Assembly: GCA_964420145.1 (NCBI GenBank)
Contig: CAYQRB010000013.1
Location: 1 to 25,500, forward strand
Length of the DNA stretch: 25,500 nt
Direction of reading: 5' to 3'
Source of the DNA: JAJTYI01 sp964420145
Lineage (GTDB): Bacteria; Patescibacteriota; Dojkabacteria; B142; OLB20
Each line of letters begins with the position of its first letter. Positions within the stretch are counted from its first letter, which is position 1. The notes below the pieces were generated by a model. It had not been told where the DNA came from, ran no database searches, and worked only from the letters and a program-made list of their open reading frames with translations. Of the stretch, positions 7,401-13,220 are shown in pieces. The translations under genes were made by a program, and so were the position numbers.

Positions 7401-8536
7401 ACACCTTAAATAAATACGGAGCAGAACCTTTACGGCTCTACTTTATGGGTTCACGAATTATGCTTGGAGAAGACATGAATTTTGAAGAAGAAGGGTTAAA
7501 AGAGCAAGTCAAAACTTTTATTCTCCCTCTTTGGAATAGTTATTCGTTTTTTGTTACATATGCCAATCTACACAAATGGACTCCTGTCAACAGGAGTAGT
7601 AAGGGAGAATCAAAAGACCCGCTTGACCTATGGATTCTTGCTCAGTTAGAACTGAGTCGCAGGGAATTTATTAACTCAATGGATAACTACAACATCCCTT
7701 CTGCCGTGAGAGTTTTGCCAGAATTTATTGACACTCTTTCTCGCTGGTATATTAGGAGATCTAGGCAAAGATTTGCAGATGGAGATAAAAGTGCATTATC
7801 TACTTTATATTTTGTCCTTATAGAGTTTTCCAAACTATGCTCTCCTATCGTGCCCTTTTTAAGTGAAGAAATATATCTAAATCTTACTACTAAATCCAAA
7901 GAATTTACCGAATCCGTACACCTATCTAACCTATCTGACTATGATGATAATTATATACTCTCTCAAACACCCTTGTTAAATAATATGAATACTGTAAGAA
8001 CAGTATCTACTTTGGGACAATCAGTGCGTTTACAAAACTCACTACAGGTACGGCAACCATTGTCAGTAATACTAATCAAACCCGACAAAGAGAATAACCT
8101 AAAAGAAGCAGATCTTGCATGGATGGTAGAAATTATAAAAGACGAACTTAATATTAAAAAAGTAAGTTTCGTTACAAAACTACCTGCTGGAAAGAACTGG
8201 CTTACTATGGAGAGCACTCTTGATCAAACCGAACAAACACCAACCAGCCTTACTGTAGCACTAGATAGTACTATAACCCTCGAACTTGAAGCAGAGGGTA
8301 TTATACGAGAACTTACAAGACAAATCCAAAATCAACGAAAAAAAGATGGTCTCAAAATGGGTGATCAGATAAATATTGTAATAGGAGTCGAAAATCATAA
8401 ACTTACAAATATCATTAAGGAAAATCTCAAAGATTTTCAATCATCTATCAATGCAAAAACCCTAAAACTCACAAAAGAAAAACAAAAACAGGAGATCAAA
8501 GTCAACGATGGTATTATTACAATTTCAATTAACTAA
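4496..8536 (+). CDS. ileS: Isoleucyl-tRNA synthetase with nested CYTH and histidine-phosphatase domains
   Basis: A class I synthetase that charges tRNA-Ile in the cytoplasm. It has 1346 residues against roughly 950-1070 for the family; the excess is two inserts (about 185 and 170 residues). Core signatures: the HIGH-equivalent HYGS (55-58), GWDCHGLPIE (84-93), the CP1 editing motif WTTTPWTLPSNKAL (228-241), GTGIVHSAPGFGDID (505-519, editing Asp D519), KMSKS (956-960), and a C-terminal anticodon-binding region from about 1040. Euk/archaeal-like wording (GTPHY, CHGLPIE, YPDP after KMSKS) suggests type 2. Cys pairs C182/C185 and C582/C585 remain, but the usual pair near residue 654 and its partner near 868 are absent, exactly flanking the phosphatase insert. 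The last residue of HIGH is Ser, which is unusual. The frame is intact across both inserts, so this is a genuine fusion and not an assembly join. Confidence 0.95.
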   Translation: MFKPVDPKQNFPELEEKITKFWKNKQIFKKSIQNRNPKNSYIFYDGPPFITGTPHYGSLLPSIAKDVVPRYHTLRGKRVERIWGWDCHGLPIETKVEKKLGIRNRREIEKYGVQRFIDECYNYTRDTSAEWRWYIDKIGRWVDMDNAYRTMDQDYMESVMWIFKQLYKKDLIYKGIRTSLFCTRCGTPVSNFEIAMDNSYTDMEDPAVTVKFPVTTPGKFQGKSILAWTTTPWTLPSNKALIVDPKENYVVAKVQKLEIELEQGWLVGELPADLKKVKRSEITQAYFDDYIDENGIKPRDTRVRKIDDNYEFTVKYYAGSEKETGQLIEKTRKIDKDEYIELVKKANKKVVKTRYYYPLENGLSAEIDVYRNQHDGINIVEVEFSSLSKLNNFTPPKWFGKEITDSNACYPPYMANRTVEELKKELGSYEQTEHNYDEQVQEDEVILAKKRVEYMFKDIDYVITEEFKGKELLGLSYTPPFSYFLTEKGEHQVYSYEGMVHMEEGTGIVHSAPGFGDIDTEMGQYYKLTIAMSIADDGKYLPVVKDFEGMYVKDADSVITENLNSRDLLFKSERIVHRYPYCYRCETPLIHKAQPSWFINIDKIRKDLLKNNEEINWVPEHLKNGRFKKGIEVAPDWGISRTRFWATPMPVWQREENGEIVETLVVSDRDELRANSVQPITKLTLVRHADDNEAPNNSEKLTSLGTKQAKAVADRFKNISIDAILSGSANRAVQTIEPLAKALNKSVKIHDLFTVSDIKPTLLRLLDKYDAASYSELPESELSEALSTIIASTRKELTKFLKENQGKHIIASTHGENIAVIKHLTEGKKLTEVFSSKPKLSESVDLYFLGEELLDLHRPKIDKVTLKGKTGELTRVKEVLDVWMDSASMPYASKHYPFENKQSFEENYPADFIVEYIAQTRAWFYVMHVVSTALMDQPSFTNVITTGVISGNDGRKMSKSYGNYPDPRDTLNKYGAEPLRLYFMGSRIMLGEDMNFEEEGLKEQVKTFILPLWNSYSFFVTYANLHKWTPVNRSSKGESKDPLDLWILAQLELSRREFINSMDNYNIPSAVRVLPEFIDTLSRWYIRRSRQRFADGDKSALSTLYFVLIEFSKLCSPIVPFLSEEIYLNLTTKSKEFTESVHLSNLSDYDDNYILSQTPLLNNMNTVRTVSTLGQSVRLQNSLQVRQPLSVILIKPDKENNLKEADLAWMVEIIKDELNIKKVSFVTKLPAGKNWLTMESTLDQTEQTPTSLTVALDSTITLELEAEGIIRELTRQIQNQRKKDGLKMGDQINIVIGVENHKLTNIIKENLKDFQSSINAKTLKLTKEKQKQEIKVNDGIITISIN
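5261..5815 (+). other. CYTH (triphosphate tunnel metalloenzyme-like) domain inserted in the IleRS editing domain
   Basis: IleRS residues about 256-440 break the CP1 editing domain between ENYVVAKV and EVILAKKRVEYMF, which are contiguous in ordinary IleRS. The insert carries CYTH hallmarks in order: ELEQGWLVGELP (the ExExK strand, here E260-x-E262-x-G264), TRVRKIDDNYEFTVKY (R302, R304, K315), KTRYYYPL (K352, R354), AEIDVY (E366, D368), EVEFSS (E381, E383) and PPKWFGKEIT (395-404). The family binds triphosphates in a basic/acidic tunnel (thiamine triphosphatase, inorganic triphosphatase, class IV adenylyl cyclase). Most charged tunnel residues remain, but the lysine of ExExK is Gly, so activity may be altered or lost. 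Confidence 0.85.
6536..7045 (+). other. Histidine-phosphatase (PGAM/SixA-like) domain inserted in the IleRS catalytic core
   Basis: IleRS residues about 681-850 lie between SDRDELRANSVQPI and DLHRPKIDKVTLK, which adjoin in ordinary IleRS. Motifs of the histidine phosphatase superfamily appear in order: LTLVRHAD (R687, nucleophile H688), LTSLGTKQAKAVADRF (701-716), LSGSANRAVQTIEPLAKAL (725-743, R731) and IIASTHGENIAV (809-820, H814). All four core catalytic residues (R, H, R, H) are present, so it looks enzymatically competent. The RHA form resembles the short SixA-like branch. The insertion point replaces a zinc-ribbon hairpin: both CxxC knuckles that normally flank it are missing. Confidence 0.9.
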
Positions 8537-8545
8537 GATTTGTTT

Positions 8546-8551
8546 TATACT
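8546..8551 (+). promoter_or_regulatory. Possible -10 element (TATACT) for the lepB pair
   Basis: TATACT ends 26 nt before the ATG at 8578, in the 41-nt gap after ileS. The -35 is weak. It may drive both signal peptidase genes. Confidence 0.35.
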
Positions 8552-8577
8552 GTATAGATTAATTCTATTATAAATAC

Positions 8578-9210
8578 ATGTTCAACCTAGATCAGAACCC
8601 GTTCATCCACGAGTTAAAAATCAAGACCAAAGGAAGTGTCATAATCGATATTTTGCAAACTATCGTTTTAGCACTTGCTTTCAGTTTATTTATCTATCTG
8701 GTATTTCTAATACCTAGTCAAGTAGACGGCCCTTCTATGGAGCCCAACTTTTATAACAGGGAGTTGTTATTTGCAGACCGCACAGTACAGTGGATCGGAG
8801 CACTCCCGATTGGCTCTAGCATATACGACTATCACAAAGGAGATGTTGTGATATTTGATTTTAACGGTATGAACCTAATCAAAAGAGTCGTTGCTACCGA
8901 AGGGGATACTGTTCGTATTAGTAACAACAAAGTATTCGTTAATGGAGTGCAACTCGAAGAAATATATTTACCAAAAGGAAGACCATCTTTTCTTCCTGAC
9001 CCATCTCGATCTACCCTAACAGAAGGAAAGGATAGCACTGTTCCTACAAACTCTTATTTTCTAATGGGTGATAACCGCGAAGTTAGCAAAGATTCACGGT
9101 ATAATGATATCGGATTCGTAAACAGAACACACCTTAAAGGCCGTGTATTTTTGAGGTATTGGCCTATCAATAAATTCGGGATAATACGACCCGGAGAACC
9201 TTCACAATAA
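8578..9210 (+). CDS. lepB: Signal peptidase I, first copy
   Basis: A type I signal peptidase (peptidase S26) that cleaves signal peptides from exported proteins on the outer face of the cytoplasmic membrane. 210 residues. One N-terminal membrane helix (about 23-46, ending LVFLIPSQ) is followed by the Ser box DGPSMEPNF with catalytic Ser53, the Lys box GMNLIKRVVATEGD with catalytic Lys102, and the C-terminal boxes YFLMGDNREVSKDSR and GRVFLRYWP. The Ser/Lys dyad is complete. The ATG start has no Shine-Dalgarno motif. It lies directly before a paralogue of almost the same length, 5 nt apart, so they are very likely co-transcribed. The large secreted proteins at both window edges are plausible substrates (inference). 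Confidence 0.95.
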   Translation: MFNLDQNPFIHELKIKTKGSVIIDILQTIVLALAFSLFIYLVFLIPSQVDGPSMEPNFYNRELLFADRTVQWIGALPIGSSIYDYHKGDVVIFDFNGMNLIKRVVATEGDTVRISNNKVFVNGVQLEEIYLPKGRPSFLPDPSRSTLTEGKDSTVPTNSYFLMGDNREVSKDSRYNDIGFVNRTHLKGRVFLRYWPINKFGIIRPGEPSQ

Positions 9211-9215
9211 ATCTC

Positions 9216-9821
9216 TTGGAAAATATTTTAAAAAGTAAAAGAACAAAAGGAATAGTAGAAACATTTGAAACAGTTTTTATCGCAGTAGCGGTTTGTGCAG
9301 TTATATATTTGACAATCGCAGTGCCAAATAAAGTAGAAGGTCAATCAATGGAACCAAACTTTCACCAAGGAGATCTTGTACTTACAAACAAAACTATCCA
9401 ATATATTGGGGCAACAGGAATCGGACAAGATTATAACTATGACTACCAAAGAGGAGATGTTGTAATAGCAAGACAAGGGAAAACCGATCTTATCAAAAGA
9501 GTTGTAGCACTAGAAGGAGAAACAGTAGAGATAAAAGATAATTCTGTTTACATAAATGGAGAGAAGCTCAGAGAAAAATACCTTCCAACTACAACAAGGA
9601 GTAAACTACCTGCTCCGGAGTTTTCCCTCATCCGTGAAGGAAAAAGTGTTGTAGTTCCTGAAAACTCCTATTTTATAATGGGCGATAATCGAGAACATAG
9701 TAAAGACTCACGATTTCGTGAAATTGGATTTGTATCAAGAAATAGAATCAAAGGAAGAGTGGTTTTTCGTTATTGGCCATTATCCTCAATTGGTGTAATT
9801 CACAGAGGAGAATTTGAGTAA
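9216..9821 (+). CDS. lepB: Signal peptidase I, second copy
   Basis: A paralogue of the preceding gene, 201 residues, with the same layout: an N-terminal helix (about 15-36), EGQSMEPNF with Ser44, TDLIKRVVALEGE with Lys94, YFIMGDNREHSKDSR and GRVVFRYWP. The catalytic dyad is intact, so both copies should be active. The best start is TTG at 9216, since no in-frame ATG precedes the membrane helix and the Ser box ATG is too late. A GGAG lies about 19 nt upstream, too far to be a normal ribosome site. The two copies share motifs but differ widely between them, so the duplication is not recent; they may divide substrates. Confidence 0.93.
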   Translation: MENILKSKRTKGIVETFETVFIAVAVCAVIYLTIAVPNKVEGQSMEPNFHQGDLVLTNKTIQYIGATGIGQDYNYDYQRGDVVIARQGKTDLIKRVVALEGETVEIKDNSVYINGEKLREKYLPTTTRSKLPAPEFSLIREGKSVVVPENSYFIMGDNREHSKDSRFREIGFVSRNRIKGRVVFRYWPLSSIGVIHRGEFE

Positions 9822-9871
9822 AACTGCACTATCAGAGTATCCGTAACTTCCAACGATAGTTGTTATTATGT

Positions 9872-9877
9872 TATATT
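9872..9877 (+). promoter_or_regulatory. Possible -10 element (TATATT) for parAB
   Basis: TATATT ends 22 nt before the parA ATG. An alternative TATTAT lies at 9864-9869. No -35 or Shine-Dalgarno motif is seen. Confidence 0.3.
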
Positions 9878-9899
9878 TATTCATATCTTTTTCTCATTT

Positions 9900-10685
9900 A
9901 TGATAGTAGCTATTGCTAACCAAAAAGGTGGTGTAGGAAAGACTACCACAGCTATTAACCTAGCTGTATATCTTGGTAAACTCGGTAAAAGAATTTTATT
10001 GGTCGATCTAGATCCACAATCAAATCTAACCTCAGGAATTGGTTTTATATCAAACGAAGACTCAATAAATCCTATTTATGAAGGATTATCAAAATCTATC
10101 TATGATGTATTGGATGGAAAAGCTAATGTCAAAGAAGTTTTTGTAGTTACAAAATACGAAAATGTTCACTTAATACCTGCAAGTATAGATTTGGCTGGAG
10201 CAGAGATTGAGCTGGTAAACACAATGTCTAGAGAAACTATCCTTAAAAATGCACTGGAAGAAGTAAAATCAGAATATGATTATATTTTCATTGATTGCCC
10301 ACCCTCACTTGGTCTTCTCACCGTAAATGCTCTAGTAGCAAGCTCTCAAGTGTTTATCCCTGTACAATGTGAATATTTTGCACTAGAAGGACTTGGTCAA
10401 CTTATCAACACAATCAAACTCATCAAAAAACGACTTAACTCTACTCTTGAGATTGGTGGAGTGATTATGACAATGTATGATATTCGAACCAACCTCTCCA
10501 AACAAGTAGCTAACGAACTCACCAAGTTTTTTGGTGATAAAGTTTTTAAAACAATCGTCCCAAGAAATGTCAGGCTTTCTGAAGCACCATCCCACGGGAA
10601 AGCAATTATAGAATACGACCCTAGATCACAAGGTGCTTTGGCATACGAATCCCTAGCTAGGGAGATAATAGCGGAAAGAAATTAA
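9900..10685 (+). CDS. parA: Chromosome partitioning ATPase ParA/Soj
   Basis: 261 residues, usual for chromosomal Soj-type ParA. The deviant Walker A KGGVGKTTT is at residues 9-17 with both lysines of the family (KGGxGK), followed by ILLVDLDPQSNLTSG (Walker A' region) and YDYIFIDCPPSLGLLTVNAL (Walker B). The C-terminus carries RNVRLSEAPSHGKAIIEYDP, diagnostic of ParA/Soj. It lacks the N-terminal HTH of plasmid P1-type ParA, so it should act with ParB in origin segregation rather than as a plasmid autorepressor. ParB follows 36 nt downstream. The start ATG lies 78 nt after lepB and has no Shine-Dalgarno motif. Confidence 0.96.
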   Translation: MIVAIANQKGGVGKTTTAINLAVYLGKLGKRILLVDLDPQSNLTSGIGFISNEDSINPIYEGLSKSIYDVLDGKANVKEVFVVTKYENVHLIPASIDLAGAEIELVNTMSRETILKNALEEVKSEYDYIFIDCPPSLGLLTVNALVASSQVFIPVQCEYFALEGLGQLINTIKLIKKRLNSTLEIGGVIMTMYDIRTNLSKQVANELTKFFGDKVFKTIVPRNVRLSEAPSHGKAIIEYDPRSQGALAYESLAREIIAERN

Positions 10686-10686
10686 A

Positions 10687-10692
10687 TATAAT
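10687..10692 (+). promoter_or_regulatory. Possible -10 element (TATAAT) for parB
   Basis: A perfect TATAAT directly follows the parA stop and ends 29 nt before the parB ATG. No -35 is recognised. It could allow parB transcription separate from parA. Confidence 0.35.
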
Positions 10693-10721
10693 TTATATTT
10701 ATTTGTTACTATCACAATAAA

Positions 10722-11564
10722 ATGGCACTAGGAAAAGGCTTATCATCACTAATATCTAACTCCACAATGGAGGAGCTAGACCAGGCGTATATTCCAAATC
10801 TTAGTATAAATCTTTTAGAACCAAACCCTTATCAACCCAGAATTACCCGCAACGACTCACAATTGGCTAATTTGGCAGACTCTATCAAAGAGAACGGAAT
10901 TATTGAACCACTACTTGTAACAAAAACAAAAAGAGGTAAATTTCAGTTAATTGCAGGAGAAAGAAGGTTTCGTGCTGCCAAAATTGCAGGAAAAAGTACT
11001 GTACCCGTAATAGTAAAAGAAGCATCTCCTCAACAAATGTTAGAGCTAGCAGTTATTGAGAATATTCATCGTAAAGATCTAAACCCACTCGAAGAAGCCA
11101 TGGCTTTTATGCAATTAAGAGAACGATTCAAAATGACAGATGAGTTAATCTCTGAAAAGGTAGGGTTTAGTCGGTCTGCGGTTACCAACAAAATGCGTCT
11201 ACTTTCTTTACCCAGAGAACTAAAAGAATACTTACTTGATGAACGGTATACCGAAGGTCATGCACGAGCATTATTGGGATTAAAGGATCTAGACACAATG
11301 ATAATAGCAGGAAGAAAGGTAGTAGATAGGGAACTTAGTGTTAGAGCTACAGAAGAACTTGTAAGAAGACTTAACAAAGGCGCCTCAAAAGACAAAGATG
11401 GACAACGCAAAGTTGTAGATAAATTTAGCCAAAAGGTTGAATCAGATTTACGAAGTCGATATGGAAAAAAAGTAAAACTATTTAGGTCATCTCGTGGAGG
11501 ACGAATTATAATTCCATTTGAAAATGATGAACAACTCAAGCAAATATATGACGATATCATTTGA
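10722..11564 (+). CDS. parB: Chromosome partitioning protein ParB/Spo0J
   Basis: 280 residues, typical of Spo0J. It begins with MALGKGLSSLIS (ParA-stimulating N-terminus), then the ParB/Srx CTPase domain with NPYQPR, IKENGIIEPLLV and GERRFRAAKIAG (the CTP-binding GERRxRA box), ENIHRKDLNPLEEA, an HTH (LISEKVGFSRSAVTNKMRLL) that reads parS, and EGHARALLGL, ending in a short dimerisation region. It loads on parS near the origin and spreads as a CTP-gated clamp (family knowledge). It forms a pair with parA. No parS-like palindrome with a CACGTG centre was found in the window. It ends with TGA, showing that TGA is a stop here. Confidence 0.96.
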   Translation: MALGKGLSSLISNSTMEELDQAYIPNLSINLLEPNPYQPRITRNDSQLANLADSIKENGIIEPLLVTKTKRGKFQLIAGERRFRAAKIAGKSTVPVIVKEASPQQMLELAVIENIHRKDLNPLEEAMAFMQLRERFKMTDELISEKVGFSRSAVTNKMRLLSLPRELKEYLLDERYTEGHARALLGLKDLDTMIIAGRKVVDRELSVRATEELVRRLNKGASKDKDGQRKVVDKFSQKVESDLRSRYGKKVKLFRSSRGGRIIIPFENDEQLKQIYDDII

Positions 11565-11584
11565 AATAAATCATAATTTCCTTT

Positions 11585-11619
11585 TGTTTTCGTGGTAAAA
11601 TTCGAGTGTATATTATATT
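11585..11619 (+). promoter_or_regulatory. Promoter candidate for the amidase gene
   Basis: TTGTTT (11585-11590), an 18-nt spacer and TATATT (11609-11614) lie between parB and the amidase; a second TATATT overlaps at 11614-11619. The ATG follows 26 nt after the first. Confidence 0.4.
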
Positions 11620-11640
11620 GGTAGTCTTAATCTAACAAAA

Positions 11641-12918
11641 ATGCCTAGAGCAATAATTTCTTCAGGTCATACAAGCCAAGAACCAGGCTCCAAAGCCCAC
11701 GATTTAGTAGAATACGAAGTTGCAAGGAAAATTGCCAAAGCAGTTGTGCCTTTATTAAGGCAACACGGTGTCATTACCCTGATAGTTCCAACTGATCTTG
11801 ATCTTATTAAAAGAATTGATTGGATTAACAAAACTAACTACGACGAGACTAATAACGATGTTGCCATTGAGGTTCATATTAACGAAGGGGGAAAAAGTGG
11901 TATAGAGAGCTGGTATGAAGGAGAGGGCGATAGTAAGTCGAAACAACTTTCCGAACTTATTCTTAAAAATACTAGTCAGGAATCGGGTCTTCCATCACAA
12001 AGTGCAAAAAGTGAGTATGAACACGAAATAGGATCAATTGCTTTTCTTCATGATGTGAATTCAATCACTACACTTATTGAATGTGGGTATATTGATAATG
12101 AGAACGATGCTAAATTTCTGAAAGAAGATAGTAATATAGAGAAATTAGCAAAGGGTGTAGCAAAAGGTGTTTTAGAATATTTTGGTATTGTGTACAGAGA
12201 AGATTCCATATCCTCACCTATACAAAATAGTACAAACTCAGTAAGCTCTCTCACGACAGGGAATCTTAATCCCCCTCAGAGCATCCCAACAAACCCATAC
12301 CCAGTAGTACCACAGCCAAAGCCAATAAATCCAGTACAAAACCAAGTAAGTTCTAACCCACCTCCTCAAATGGCACCTAGCCCATCTTCAGGTTTTAACC
12401 AACCCTACTCTCCAGGAAACAATAATTTCGGTAATCAACAAAAATCTGGTGGCTTTATAACTCGTGACGACCGCAAGAAGCTAATCCAAGATATGTATGT
12501 CAAAATACTAGGACGAGAACCAAACCAAAACGACCTGAGTTATTTCCTCAATATTGGTATCGGTGAACAGGAGTTAATCAAAAAGATGATAGACTCACAA
12601 GAACATGCCGATCTTGTCAAATCAAGACAAGAAGTAATCAAAGCAAAGGAAGAACTAAACAGTACAAGAACCGAACTTATTCAACTTAGAACTTCTGCAG
12701 AAGACCAAAAAGTGATTATCCGTAATCTTCACACACTAATCACACAAAAAAACCAAGCCATAGCACAGTTCCAACACCAAGCAGAATCGTTACAGGCTCA
12801 AAAAAACCAAGCACCTCAATCTGAAACACCAACTCAAATACAAGTATCCCCTCAATATAAATATAAAGGAACTTTTATTGATAAATTATTCAAAGCATTT
12901 AGTGATGTTTTCGAGTAA
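11641..12918 (+). CDS. N-acetylmuramoyl-L-alanine amidase (Amidase_3) with DUF4214-like and coiled-coil tail
   Basis: 425 residues. Residues 1-183 form an Amidase_3 zinc hydrolase that would cut the amide between muramic acid and the stem peptide: SGHTSQEPGS (Zn His10), LVEYEVARK (Zn Glu24 or 26), AIEVHIN (Zn His79) and LIECGYIDNENDAKFL (catalytic Glu147). A Pro/Asn-rich linker (about 190-270) follows, then a DUF4214-like segment (about 276-330, MYVKILGREPNQNDLSYFL), a coiled coil (about 325-395, Gln/Lys rich) and a short amphipathic end. Oddly, the catalytic domain begins at residue 3 with no signal peptide, and no upstream in-frame extension supplies one, so export is unexplained; it may leave by lysis, by a non-Sec route, or act inside. 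The gene follows parB with its own promoter-like element. Confidence 0.87.
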   Translation: MPRAIISSGHTSQEPGSKAHDLVEYEVARKIAKAVVPLLRQHGVITLIVPTDLDLIKRIDWINKTNYDETNNDVAIEVHINEGGKSGIESWYEGEGDSKSKQLSELILKNTSQESGLPSQSAKSEYEHEIGSIAFLHDVNSITTLIECGYIDNENDAKFLKEDSNIEKLAKGVAKGVLEYFGIVYREDSISSPIQNSTNSVSSLTTGNLNPPQSIPTNPYPVVPQPKPINPVQNQVSSNPPPQMAPSPSSGFNQPYSPGNNNFGNQQKSGGFITRDDRKKLIQDMYVKILGREPNQNDLSYFLNIGIGEQELIKKMIDSQEHADLVKSRQEVIKAKEELNSTRTELIQLRTSAEDQKVIIRNLHTLITQKNQAIAQFQHQAESLQAQKNQAPQSETPTQIQVSPQYKYKGTFIDKLFKAFSDVFE

Positions 12919-12930
12919 TTTCTTTTTTGC

Positions 12931-12959
12931 TTGACTATACAGTCATTAAAGCATATCAT
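12931..12959 (+). promoter_or_regulatory. Strong sigma70-type promoter before the rny leader
   Basis: TTGACT (12931-12936), a 17-nt spacer and TATCAT (12954-12959) make the best two-element promoter in the window. Predicted transcription starts near 12966, giving about 237 nt of RNA up to the terminator at 13202 and about 255 nt to the rny start codon. Confidence 0.65.
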
Positions 12960-12965
12960 TGAAGA

Positions 12966-13202
12966 GATTACACAAGTAAGTCTTTTCTTGATTATAGATA
13001 CTGTTTAGTAAGTTAATAATAAATGTCTACTTTCTATCAAAAAAAATTATTATTAAAAACAACCAGTCTGAGAGGTATTACTCGGATACATATATCCCCT
13101 TCTTCGGGAACAGTCATCTACTCGTAAGTTATACGATCTAAGCCTTGCTTGTGATTCTCTTAAAAAGAATCCACTGTTTGACGCAGTGATCCTTTTTCTT
13201 TT
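12966..13202 (+). ncRNA. Unidentified structured RNA or regulatory leader upstream of RNase Y
   Basis: This fills the 302-nt gap between the amidase and rny. It runs from a strong promoter to an intrinsic terminator. Visible hairpins: TTAATAATAA (13013-13022) with TTATTATTAA (13047-13056), 10 bp; GGATA (13084-13088) with TATCC (13093-13097), loop CATA; CCC with GGG around CTTCTTC (13097-13109); TCGTA (13122-13126) with TACGA (13132-13136); GATTCT (13153-13158) with AGAATC (13166-13171). It does not show signatures of tmRNA, RNase P RNA or SRP RNA. It could be an independent small RNA, or a cis-acting leader that controls rny by terminator read-through. A 34-codon frame (13023-13127) overlaps it. 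Confidence 0.5.
13162..13202 (+). terminator. Intrinsic terminator just upstream of rny
   Basis: CACTGT (13172-13177), loop TTGAC, GCAGTG (13183-13188), then TTTTTCTTTT (13193-13202). The stem can extend by pairing AAAAAG (13162-13167) with CTTTTT (13192-13197). The 5' side of the extension overlaps the competing hairpin 13153-13171, giving two alternative folds. It ends 18 nt before the rny ATG. Confidence 0.7.
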
Positions 13203-13220
13203 AGTTTTTATATTTTAAAA

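Noticed and set aside
9822..11640. parS site near parAB
   Set aside because: No CACGTG-centred palindrome was found here or elsewhere in the window by eye.
12919..13220. tRNA, tmRNA, RNase P RNA or SRP RNA in the rny leader region
   Set aside because: None of the conserved motifs of these RNAs is present; 6S RNA cannot be excluded but no long self-complementary rod was seen.
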